Origin: WTFV01 sp965200895
GTDB lineage: Bacteria; Acidobacteriota; Vicinamibacteria; Vicinamibacterales; UBA8438
Length of the DNA stretch: 64,000 nt
Direction of reading: 5' to 3'
Assembly (NCBI GenBank): GCA_965200895.1
Contig: CBDAVM010000002.1
Span: forward strand, 1-64,000
Each line of letters begins with the position of its first letter. Position 1 is the stretch's first letter. The notes beneath the pieces are model-generated. The model did no database searches. It was not told the DNA's origin and worked only from the letters and a program-made list of their open reading frames with translations. Positions 42,107 to 49,789 of the stretch are shown piece after piece. A program made the position numbers and the translations under genes.

Positions 42107-42290
42107 GGCGGTCGCCGCGCCGCTCGCGGTGTTGGCGGGGATTCCACCACGCACCGTTGCGCCCGCGCATCGCCGGCGCCGGCGGGTGCGAGGACACCAC
42201 CCGCCCGGGCGCCACCGTTGCGCCCGCGCATCACCGGCGCCGGCACTGCCACGCGGCCGCGGTGTCGGCGGAGATTCCACCACGCACGGT
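42107..42290. repeat. Intergenic repeat mosaic
   Basis: Two copies of a 32-base unit (starting CACCGTTGCGCCCGCGCATC, at about 42158 and 42209, one mismatch) lie between two copies of a GCGGTGT-GGCGG-GATTCCACCACGCAC unit (about 42126 and 42259). The second unit also resembles 3046-3085 inside the nuclease gene. This is a dispersed, clustered short repeat family. No gene is seen in the gap (42034-42289). Confidence 0.65.
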
Positions 42291-44149
42291 TACGGGGCGG
42301 CTTCCCGGCCGGACGCAGTGTCCGGCGTCCGGGTTTCGGATCCGTGCGCGCGGACGATGTCGAGGAACGACTCGCCGTAGCGGTCGAGCTTGGCGGCACC
42401 GACGCCGGGAAGCGCGGCGAACTCGGCGAGCGAGACCGGCTGGCGCGCGGCCATCGCCACGAGGGTCGCATCGTGGAAGATGACGTACGGCGGCACTCCC
42501 TGCTGCGCGGCCAGCGCGCGCCGGTGGGCGCGCAGCGCATCGAAAAGCGCCCGGCCGTCCGTGTCGAGCAGCTCCGCCGCGCGTCCGGGCGCGGCGCGGT
42601 CGGGCCGCGGCCCGCGGGAAGGCAGGGCGTCGCGGCGCAGTTCGACCTGTGCCTCCCCGCGCAGCACCGCCCGCGCGTCGGCCGTCAGCCGCAGCGAGCC
42701 GTATCGCTCGATGTCGACGCGCAGCAGCCCGCGGGCGACGAGCTGGCGAATGACCGACCGCCACTGCGCGGTGTCGAGGTCCGCGCCGACGCCGAAGGTC
42801 GGGAGCCGGTCGTGGCCGAAGCGCCGCATGCGCTCGTCGTCCCTGCCCCGCAGCACGCTGATCACGTACTGCACCCCGAAGCGTTGTCCCGTCCGATAGA
42901 CGCACGACAGCGCCTTCTGCGCCGCCTCGGTGGCGTCCCATGCCGCGGGCGGATCGAGGCAGTTGTCGCAGTTGCCGCACGGCTCGGCCCGCGTTTCGCC
43001 GAAGTAGGCGAGCAGGGCCCGCCGCCGGCAGGTGGCCAGCTCGCAGTAGCCGAGCATCGCGTCGAGCTTGCGGATCTCGATCCGCTTGCGCGCCTCGTCC
43101 GCCTCGGAGCCGTCGACCATCTGCCGCAGCGTGATCACGTCCTGCAGGCCGTAGGCCATCCACGCGGTTGCGGGCAGGCCGTCGCGCCCGGCGCGGCCGG
43201 TCTCCTGGTAGTAGGCCTCCAGGCTCTTCGGCAGATCGAGGTGGGCGACGAAGCGCACGTCCGGCTTGTCGATGCCCATCCCGAAGGCGATCGTCGCGAC
43301 GATGACGACGCCTTCGCCGCGCACGAACGCGTCCTGGGCGGCGCTGCGCTCGTCGGCATCGAGCCCGGCGTGGTAGGGGCGGGCGTCGACGCCGCGGCCG
43401 CGCAGCCACTCGGCGGTCTCGCCCACGCGCCGGCGGGACAGGCAGTAGACGATCCCGGCGTCACCGCGGTGCTCGGTGTCGAGCAGGCGCGCGAGCTGCT
43501 CGCGCGGGCTGTGCTTGGGCGCGACGCGGTAGCGGATGTTCGGCCGGTCGAAGCCGGCGATGAACACCCGGGCGTCCCTGAGGGCCAGCCGCTCGACGAT
43601 CTCCCTCCGCGTCGGCTCGTCGGCCGTTGCGGTGAGCGCGATCCACGGCGGCCGCGGGAACCGCTCGCGCAGAGCGGCCAACTGCAGGTACTCCGGCCGG
43701 AAGTCGTGGCCCCACTGCGAGACGCAGTGCGCCTCGTCGATGGCGAACAATGCGATGTCGGCCTCGTCGAGCAGGGCCAGCGTGCGCTCGCCGAGCAGGC
43801 GTTCCGGGGCCACGTAGAGCAGGTCGAGCGTGCCGGCTCGCAGGCGGGCCTCGACGTCGAGCGCCTCGGAGAAGGAGAGCGTCGAGTTGAGGCAGGCGGC
43901 CCGGACCCCGGCCTGCAGCAGCGCGGCTACCTGATCGCGCATCAGCGCGATGAGCGGCGAAACGACGACCGCGGCCCCGGAGCGGACGAGGGCCGGAATC
44001 TGGTAGCAGAGGGACTTGCCGCCGCCGGTGGGCATCAGCACCAGGCTGTCGCCGCCCGCGATGGTGTGCTCGATAATCGCTTCCTGCTGCCCCCGAAACC
44101 GGTCGTAGCCGAACACGCGACGCAGCAGATCCCTCCGCGAGGCGGGCAT
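42290..44149 (-). CDS. recQ: ATP-dependent DNA helicase RecQ
   Basis: The 619-residue protein unwinds DNA 3' to 5' in repair. Helicase motifs are complete: FRGQQEAIIEHTIAG (motif 0), LMPTGGGKSLCYQIPAL, IDEAHCVSQWGHDFRPEY, LTATA, VIVATIAFGMGIDKPDVRFV and YYQETGRAGRDG. A zinc-binding region follows, with cysteines at CELATCRR and CGNCDNC, then a winged helix. The C-terminus has one HRDC domain (LFDALRAHRRALAAQQGVPPYVIFHD). Length matches E. coli RecQ. It is single and probably transcribed alone. Confidence 0.96.
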   Translation of the reverse strand: MPASRRDLLRRVFGYDRFRGQQEAIIEHTIAGGDSLVLMPTGGGKSLCYQIPALVRSGAAVVVSPLIALMRDQVAALLQAGVRAACLNSTLSFSEALDVEARLRAGTLDLLYVAPERLLGERTLALLDEADIALFAIDEAHCVSQWGHDFRPEYLQLAALRERFPRPPWIALTATADEPTRREIVERLALRDARVFIAGFDRPNIRYRVAPKHSPREQLARLLDTEHRGDAGIVYCLSRRRVGETAEWLRGRGVDARPYHAGLDADERSAAQDAFVRGEGVVIVATIAFGMGIDKPDVRFVAHLDLPKSLEAYYQETGRAGRDGLPATAWMAYGLQDVITLRQMVDGSEADEARKRIEIRKLDAMLGYCELATCRRRALLAYFGETRAEPCGNCDNCLDPPAAWDATEAAQKALSCVYRTGQRFGVQYVISVLRGRDDERMRRFGHDRLPTFGVGADLDTAQWRSVIRQLVARGLLRVDIERYGSLRLTADARAVLRGEAQVELRRDALPSRGPRPDRAAPGRAAELLDTDGRALFDALRAHRRALAAQQGVPPYVIFHDATLVAMAARQPVSLAEFAALPGVGAAKLDRYGESFLDIVRAHGSETRTPDTASGREAAP

Positions 44150-44188
44150 CGAGGCATCGTACTATGCACGGCGGAACATCCGCCCGGC

Positions 44189-44290
44189 GGCTCGGATCGA
44201 ACCACCTCGCGCTCGGATCGAACCGCCCGGGCCGGGTTGTTGAGCCGGCGCTCGAGATCGAACCACCTCGCGCTCGGATTGAACATCTCG
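44189..44290. repeat. Short direct repeats upstream of recQ
   Basis: A unit with core ATCGAACCACCTCGCGCTCGG occurs at about 44196 and 44248, with a diverged partial copy between them (ATCGAACCGCCC). It lies between recQ and an outer-membrane protein remnant. Origin unknown; it may be regulatory or simply duplicated. Confidence 0.55.
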
Positions 44291-44360
44291 CGGTGGCTGT
44301 CGGGACGTGACGGCGAGAGCCGGTATCATTGGCAGGTGACGAGCCTCGTACGCATCCTGT

Positions 44361-44723
44361 AACACCGATTTCACCGCGTTCATCGACGCGAGCAGCGGAA
44401 TCGACAAGGGCGGCGCGCCGCGCATGGGCGACAGCTTCATGTTCGACGTCAGTTGGGGCGCGGCGTTCGACATCGGGAGCCAGTCGTTCTGGTTCACGGG
44501 CCACGCGGAGTACATCGGCGGCGCGAAGAACGAGCTTGGCGGCGACGTGAAGGGCTGGATCCTGGCGCAGCCGCAGCTCGGCTGGGACATCGGGAAGGCG
44601 ATGGGGGGAGCGGGCGCGGCGAACCAGCTTTTCCTGGGCGTGGAGTATCAGTACTGGTGGAACAAGCTGGGTGCGGCGGTCGACGACAACGTCGCGCAGT
44701 TGTGGGTGATGTGGCGCATGTGA
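44361..44723 (+). pseudogene. C-terminal remnant of an outer-membrane beta-barrel protein (Tsx/OmpK-like)
   Basis: An open frame from about 44343 to 44723 encodes TDFTAFIDASSGIDKGG, MGDSFMFDVSWGAAFDIG, FWFTGHAEYIGG and the C-terminal strands FLGVEYQYWWNKLG and VAQLWVMWRM. Alternating aromatic strands and the terminal pattern resemble nucleoside-channel (Tsx/OmpK) proteins. There is no signal peptide or start for the first half. The 99-codon frame from ATG 44424 is therefore best read as a truncated gene. The family assignment is tentative. Confidence 0.5.
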
Positions 44724-44748
44724 CGTTCCGTGATCGGAGGAGGCTGAG

Positions 44749-47286
44749 ATGAACTCGATCCTCACGCCAGCGCTGGACACCCCCACGGCCGAGGTCCGCC
44801 GGGTGAAGCAGGGGTTGCGCCTCGTGGTTCGCGGCTTCCTCGCCCTGGCGGCTCTGCTGGCGGTCACCATCACGGCGACCTCGGCGACGATGCTCTACAA
44901 CTCGGCGGTTGCGCTTCGGGACGAGGCCGAGGCGTCGGCGGTGCACCTGGCCGAGCTGCTGTCGGCCAGCTTCGCCGACATGGGCGAGATCTCTCTGGCC
45001 AACGTGGCCCGCACGCTTGATGCGACCCTCGACGACCAGATGATCGCGCAGGCGCGCATCGCGGCGCATCTGGTGGCCGCGGCCGAAGAGGCCGGACACG
45101 ACCCGCCGCGCATCATCGAGACGCTCGACGCGGTGGTGGCGAACACGGTTCTCGACGAATTCTGGATCACCGACAGCGTCGGATTCTCCTATCTGACCAA
45201 CGTCCGGGACGGGGACGGGGTTCTGGTTCCGTTCCGTTTCGATCCCGACCCTGCGGTGCAGCCGCAGGCGTCGAAGTTCTATGTGCTTCTCGACGGGGTC
45301 GACGACGGCGACGTGATCACGCAGCCGGCGCAGGTGCGCGAGATCGATCAGCAGGTCTACAAGTATGTGGGCGTCGGCGGGGTCGATCAGTCGCGGGTCG
45401 TGCAGGTCGGCAACCAGTTGGTGTTCGGCGAGCAGGAGATCCTGACCAACGTCTACGCGACGCAGCGGGCGGACGTGTCGGCGGTGGTGGAGGGGATCAT
45501 CGGGCAGCAGATGCTGGTGCACGCGACGCTGGTGGGCCACCTGGTGGTTGCGGCGGAGGAAGCGGGTTGGTCTTCGGACGAGATCGAGGCCCGTCTTCGT
45601 CGCGTCGTGGGTTCGACGATCATCGGCGAGATCCGGGTTGTGGACACGGACCACGCGGTGGTCTATTCGAGTCTGGTTCCGCCGTTGGCGGGTGCTCCGG
45701 CGGGGCTGCCGTATGCGGGTCAGCTTGCGCCTCTGATCAGCGGCTCGGAGCGCAGCGTGGAGCTGGCGACGGCTCCTCGGGCTGGCGACGGCGAAGTCTA
45801 CAAGTATGTGGCGGTTGCCGGGGCCGGTTCCCCGCGGGTGGTTCAGGTTGGCATTCCCATCGAGGGCAGCGCGGGGAATCTGCTCTACTCGGTGTACCAG
45901 CGCGAGGCGGACCTGCTGGTGCAGTCTCGCAACCTCGAGGCGCTGTGGGTGGTCAACCTGGACCGCGAACTGGCCGCGGCGGCGCCGCGCGCCGGACAGA
46001 CGCAGGGCCAGGCGACGGACGCGACCCGCAGCTACGGTCGTCGGGCCGAGGCCGTCGTCGGGCGGGCGATGCAGCAGGGTCAGTCGGTGAGCGAGACCAG
46101 CCTGAGCCTGTTTTCTCCGGCCGAGCGGGGCATCTGGGTGGCCTCGCCGATCATCAACGCCGGCGGCATCCCCATCGGCGGTCTGGCCCTTGCGGTCAGC
46201 CTGGACGAAATCGCGGACACGGTGTGGACGGAGTTCCGGAACACGGGCCTGATTGCTCTGGTTCTGTTGGTGTTCACGGCGGCGGCGGCTCTGTGGGGCA
46301 CGCGGTGGCTGACGCAGCCGATCGAGGTGATCGCGACGGCGGCGCGTCAGGTGGAGGCGGGGCGTCAGCCGGACGAGGGTCCGATGGAGGCGGTGATCCG
46401 TCGCACGGACGAGCTGGGCAGCCTGGCGCGAGTGTTCGAGGCGATGACGGTGCAGGTGTTCAACCGCGAGGAGCAGCTCGAGATGATGGTGGCGGCTCGC
46501 ACCGACGAGCTGCAGCAGAGCAACCGCAGTCTGCGCCTGGCCCAGCGGGCGATGGAACAGGACCTGGAGATGGCCAAGGTGGTGCAGGCGGCCCTGGTCC
46601 GCGAGGGCAACGTCAACTTCGGGCGCATCGCGGCCTACGCGCGGATGACGCCGGCCCAGCAGGTGGGCGGCGACTTCGTGGATGTGCTGGAGCCGGCCGA
46701 GGGCCGGATGTTCTTCACGGTCTGCGACGTTTCGGGCAAGGGGGTGGCGGCGGCGCTGTTCATGGCCGCGTCGCAGGGCGCGATCAGCGCGGCGGCGTCG
46801 CAGAGCACGGACTTCGACGTGGGCGCCATCGCCACCGAAGCCAACCGCCGGCTGTGCGCGGAGAACCCGATGGGGCTGTTCGTCACCGGCGTGCTGGCCT
46901 TCGTCGATGTCGAGCGTGCGGTGATGGAGTATGTCTGCGCCGGGCACGAGCCGGCGTACCTGGTGGGGGGCGACGACGCGCGGCGTCCGCTTCCGGCGAC
47001 CGGCGGGGTGGCGATGGGCGTGCTCGACGACTTCGAGTACGAGAGCCGGAGGGAGGAACTGCGTCCCGGCGACGCGCTGTTCCTGTATACCGACGGCCTG
47101 ACCGACGCGGTGAACCTGCGCGGTGAACTGTTCGGGAAGGAGCGGCTGGAGGCCACCCTGGACGGCGCCGCGTCGCGTTCTCCCGAGAAGATAGTCGACC
47201 ACGTGTGGAGCCGGATCGGGGCCTATTCGACGGGCGCTCCGGCCGCCGACGACATGACCTGTCTGGTCCTGCGGCGGGTCCGTTGA
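44749..47286 (+). CDS. Membrane sensor with HAMP and PP2C (RsbU/SpoIIE) phosphatase domain
   Basis: The 845-residue protein starts behind GGAGGAGG. It has an N-terminal membrane span (about 28-50), a large extracytoplasmic region, a second span (about 500-520), HAMP-like sequence (WLTQPIEVIATAARQVEAG), a coiled segment (LQQSNRSLRLAQRAMEQDLEMAKVVQ) and a PP2C domain with GGDFVDVLEP, CDVSGKGVAAALFMA and DDMTCLVLRRV. RsbU-type phosphatases dephosphorylate STAS anti-anti-sigma proteins, two of which follow. The sensor region contains two related halves (about 95-140 and 245-310), each with an HLVxAAEEAG motif. Confidence 0.92.
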   Translation: MNSILTPALDTPTAEVRRVKQGLRLVVRGFLALAALLAVTITATSATMLYNSAVALRDEAEASAVHLAELLSASFADMGEISLANVARTLDATLDDQMIAQARIAAHLVAAAEEAGHDPPRIIETLDAVVANTVLDEFWITDSVGFSYLTNVRDGDGVLVPFRFDPDPAVQPQASKFYVLLDGVDDGDVITQPAQVREIDQQVYKYVGVGGVDQSRVVQVGNQLVFGEQEILTNVYATQRADVSAVVEGIIGQQMLVHATLVGHLVVAAEEAGWSSDEIEARLRRVVGSTIIGEIRVVDTDHAVVYSSLVPPLAGAPAGLPYAGQLAPLISGSERSVELATAPRAGDGEVYKYVAVAGAGSPRVVQVGIPIEGSAGNLLYSVYQREADLLVQSRNLEALWVVNLDRELAAAAPRAGQTQGQATDATRSYGRRAEAVVGRAMQQGQSVSETSLSLFSPAERGIWVASPIINAGGIPIGGLALAVSLDEIADTVWTEFRNTGLIALVLLVFTAAAALWGTRWLTQPIEVIATAARQVEAGRQPDEGPMEAVIRRTDELGSLARVFEAMTVQVFNREEQLEMMVAARTDELQQSNRSLRLAQRAMEQDLEMAKVVQAALVREGNVNFGRIAAYARMTPAQQVGGDFVDVLEPAEGRMFFTVCDVSGKGVAAALFMAASQGAISAAASQSTDFDVGAIATEANRRLCAENPMGLFVTGVLAFVDVERAVMEYVCAGHEPAYLVGGDDARRPLPATGGVAMGVLDDFEYESRREELRPGDALFLYTDGLTDAVNLRGELFGKERLEATLDGAASRSPEKIVDHVWSRIGAYSTGAPAADDMTCLVLRRVR

Positions 47287-47381
47287 ACCCCGCGGGTCCT
47301 GATGACCTTGATGCCCCCGGGTGGGTTCGGGGTTCGCTGGAGTATCGCGGTCCTGCGGTGCGCACGGTGCTGAATGGCTGA

Positions 47382-47567
47382 AGACTTCGTCCGTTCGACC
47401 CCACGCAGGAGCCCCACGCCGACGGCACGTCCTCGCTGGAGGAGCGTGCGGTGGGCGGTCTGGGACTGCACCTGGTGAAGAACTTCGCCGCCCGCATCAC
47501 GTACGAGTTCGTGGCGGGCCGGAATCGGTTGACCATGCAGCATGATCTGACGGACGCTGCGAAATGA
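47382..47567 (+). pseudogene. Decayed RsbW-type anti-sigma kinase (C-terminal remnant)
   Basis: After an in-frame TGA at 47379, the frame reads FDPTQEPHADGTSSLEERAV, then GGLGLHLVKNFAARITYEFV and GRNRLTMQHDL. This parallels the end of the intact RsbW at 48069-48503 (FDPTQDTKPDLSS, GGLGLYLIKTFADRISYEYV). The ATP-binding N-terminal part is missing; the stretch between the phosphatase and this frame shows only faint similarity (NG followed by the stop). Its own stop overlaps the ATG of the next STAS gene. Confidence 0.72.
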
Positions 47568-47950
47568 ACGTCCCGCAGCAGCGAATCGACGCCGACAGGA
47601 CAGGTGATGAATTGACTATCGAAGTGGCCGAGGAACGGGACGACGGGGCGCTGGTGCTGCTGCCGGTGGGAAGGCTCGACAGTGCGAACGCGCGTTCCTT
47701 CGAGTCCATCGTCATGGAACGCATCGAAGGCGGCGAACAACGGCTGCTTGTCGACTTCAGCCGTCTGGACTTCATCAGCAGTTCCGGCATGCGTGTCCTG
47801 TTGATGGCCGCCAAGAGACTGCAGGCGAGCGAGGGGAAGCTCGTGCTGTGCGCCATGGCGGAACATATTCACGAGGTGTTCCGGATCAGCGGTTTCGATC
47901 AGATCATCCCGATCCGGGTCACGCGCGAGTCCGCGCTGGCCGAGGTCTGA
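47564..47950 (+). CDS. STAS-domain anti-anti-sigma factor, RsbV-like (copy 1)
   Basis: The 128-residue STAS protein reads VLLPVGRLDSANARSFESIV, VDFSRLDFISSSGMRVLLMAAKRL and FRISGFDQIIPI. The serines in ISSSGMR are the expected phosphorylation site used by an RsbW kinase and reversed by the RsbU phosphatase. It has about 15 more N-terminal residues than copy 2 and is otherwise closely similar. The ATG overlaps the stop of the decayed RsbW gene, a leftover of translational coupling. Confidence 0.9.
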   Translation: MNVPQQRIDADRTGDELTIEVAEERDDGALVLLPVGRLDSANARSFESIVMERIEGGEQRLLVDFSRLDFISSSGMRVLLMAAKRLQASEGKLVLCAMAEHIHEVFRISGFDQIIPIRVTRESALAEV

Positions 47951-48068
47951 GGATTCGGCGGTTGCAGCGGGGACGGGCCGGATCCGGAATCCGGGGGGGC
48001 ATGTTTCGACGCGCTGTCGGCGCAACCGTCGGGCGGCGGCGAACATGCGGTGCGCCGGAGGGCGATAC

Positions 48069-48503
48069 GTGGCCAGAAAAGATGAATTGCGGGTTGTGCT
48101 GCCGCCGCGGTTGTCGGCCGTGCGCAGACTGGCGCAAAGCGTCGAGGAGTTCGGTGACGCCAACGAACTGCCTGATCAGCAGGTCTACACGATCAACCTC
48201 GCGCTCGACGAGCTGATCACCAACGCGGTGAGCTACGGCCTGAAAGGCGTCGCCCGTCCGCTGATCGAGATCACGTTGCAGGTGCGGGGAGAATCGCTCG
48301 TCCTGATCATGGAGGACAACGGCGAGAAGTTCGACCCCACGCAGGACACGAAACCGGATCTGTCGTCGCCCGTTGAAGAGCGGCCGATCGGCGGGCTCGG
48401 CCTGTACCTGATCAAGACCTTCGCGGACCGTATCAGCTACGAGTACGTGAACGGCAGGAACCGACTGACGCTGGAGCACAATCTGGCGCGGGAGGCCGAG
48501 TAG
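48069..48503 (+). CDS. RsbW-like serine kinase / anti-sigma factor (HATPase)
   Basis: A GTG at 48069 behind GGAGGG gives 144 residues. It is a GHKL ATPase of the RsbW type: INLALDELITNAVSYG (N box), LIMEDNGEKFDP (G1 box) and GGLGLYLIKTFADRISYEYV (G2). It would phosphorylate STAS partners and hold a sigma factor or other effector. No sigma factor gene is next to it. An ATG at 48045 would add eight residues but lacks a ribosome site. It lies between two STAS genes. Confidence 0.88.
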   Translation: MARKDELRVVLPPRLSAVRRLAQSVEEFGDANELPDQQVYTINLALDELITNAVSYGLKGVARPLIEITLQVRGESLVLIMEDNGEKFDPTQDTKPDLSSPVEERPIGGLGLYLIKTFADRISYEYVNGRNRLTLEHNLAREAE

Positions 48504-48536
48504 GTCGGCCGCCCCGCGGTTTGCGAGGAGCATCAC

Positions 48537-48878
48537 ATGGACATCGAGGTTGCGGAAGAACGGAACGACGACGTGCTGGTGCTGTTGCCGGTGGGACGAC
48601 TGGACAGCGGAAACGCGCGCTCGTTCGAATCCGTCGTCATGGATCGCATCGGCAGCGGCGAACTCCGGCTGATCGTCGACTTCAGCCGTCTGGACTTCAT
48701 CAGCAGTTCCGGCATGCGCGTGCTCCTCATCGCCGCCAAGGCGCTGAAGGCGAACGAGGGCAAGCTCGTCCTCTGCGAGATGAAGAACCACATCGAGGAG
48801 GTCTTTCGGATCAGCGGCTTCGATCGGATCATTCCGATCAAGGAGTCCCGCGCGCTGGCGCTGACCGCTTCGGCCTGA
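48537..48878 (+). CDS. STAS-domain anti-anti-sigma factor, RsbV-like (copy 2)
   Basis: The 113-residue STAS protein is very like the copy at 47564 (VGRLDSGNARSFESVVMDRI, VDFSRLDFISSSGMRVLLIAAK, FRISGFDRIIPIK), with the phosphorylatable serines in ISSSGMR. It follows RsbW by 33 bases. With copy 1 it forms a duplicated RsbW-RsbV module. The two copies may respond to different kinases or give dosage control of one switch. Confidence 0.9.
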   Translation: MDIEVAEERNDDVLVLLPVGRLDSGNARSFESVVMDRIGSGELRLIVDFSRLDFISSSGMRVLLIAAKALKANEGKLVLCEMKNHIEEVFRISGFDRIIPIKESRALALTASA

Positions 48879-48956
48879 GCACCGGTTCCCGGCTGCACGC
48901 CGACAGGGGCGTGCGGGCCACGCTGCCGGCCGCGTTGTCCGCAGTGTCCTCTACGG

Positions 48957-49664
48957 TCAGCGCCCGCACACCCCGACGGAACGTGCGGGCCACGTCTCGT
49001 ACGCCTTCAGCACGTCGAGCATGGCCTGCTCTTCCTCTGCCCACGCTTCCTGAATCGCCTGCAGGGCCCCGGTGGCGGTCGGAGCCTGCCGGGCGAGCGC
49101 CCGGTTCTCGGCCCGCAGCAGTTCCCGTTCGGCGGCATGGTCAAGGAACGTGAACAGGTGGTCGTAGTACCCGTCGATGTTCGCGAAGACGCAGGGCTTC
49201 TCGTGCAGCTCCAGCGGTTTCTGCGACCACGTCAGGGCCTCGAAGATCTCTTCCAGCGTGCCGAATCCGCCGGGCAGGGCGATGCATCCCTGCGAGAGCT
49301 GCTGCATCAGGTGCTTCCGCTCGTGCATCGTGTCGACCTCGTAGAGCCGGCTGAGTCCCTCGTGGGCCAGCTCCTGGTACGACAGTTGCCGCGGCACGAC
49401 CCCCGTGACGAAACCGCCGCCGGCCAGCACCGCTCGGGCCAGCACGCCCATCAGGCCGACCCGTGCGCCGCCGTACACCAGCCCGATGCCTTCGGCGGCC
49501 ATCATGCGGCCGAGGGTGTCGGTCTCGTCGATGTAGCGCTGCGCCCGGCCGACGTTGCCGCCGAGATAGACACAGACGTGCCTCCCGCTCGACGGCTCCG
49601 GCCGCGACTCGCCGCGCTGCCGCCCTGCCTTCTCTTCGTTGCCTGCTTCTGTTATTGCTATCAT
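48957..49664 (-). CDS. LOG-family (TIGR00730-type) Rossmann protein
   Basis: The 235-residue protein has the LOG (lysine decarboxylase-like) signature: HVCVYLGGNVGRAQRY, IGLVYGGARVGLMGVLARAVLAGG, TMHERKHLMQQLS and PGGFGTLEEIFEALTWSQ at 131-148. Characterised members release free cytokinin base from its nucleotide, or cleave nucleoside monophosphates. The usual CxxxGS at the first loop is CVYLGG here. About 25 disordered residues precede the domain. It is the last gene of the minus-strand run after the P450. Confidence 0.9.
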   Translation of the reverse strand: MIAITEAGNEEKAGRQRGESRPEPSSGRHVCVYLGGNVGRAQRYIDETDTLGRMMAAEGIGLVYGGARVGLMGVLARAVLAGGGFVTGVVPRQLSYQELAHEGLSRLYEVDTMHERKHLMQQLSQGCIALPGGFGTLEEIFEALTWSQKPLELHEKPCVFANIDGYYDHLFTFLDHAAERELLRAENRALARQAPTATGALQAIQEAWAEEEQAMLDVLKAYETWPARSVGVCGR

Positions 49665-49789
49665 TTCAGACTGCTCACTCCGTTCCGGCTGCGTCGGACG
49701 TCAATGCCGACGGCCTGCCCGCGGCCGGAACCACTCGTCCCGCTCAGGTCCGGCAGCCGCATCCGCCAGCGTGCAGGTCATCGCGTCGA

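Noticed and set aside
42107..42290. CRISPR array
   Set aside because: Units are two of each type, unequal in spacing, with no spacer pattern and no cas genes.
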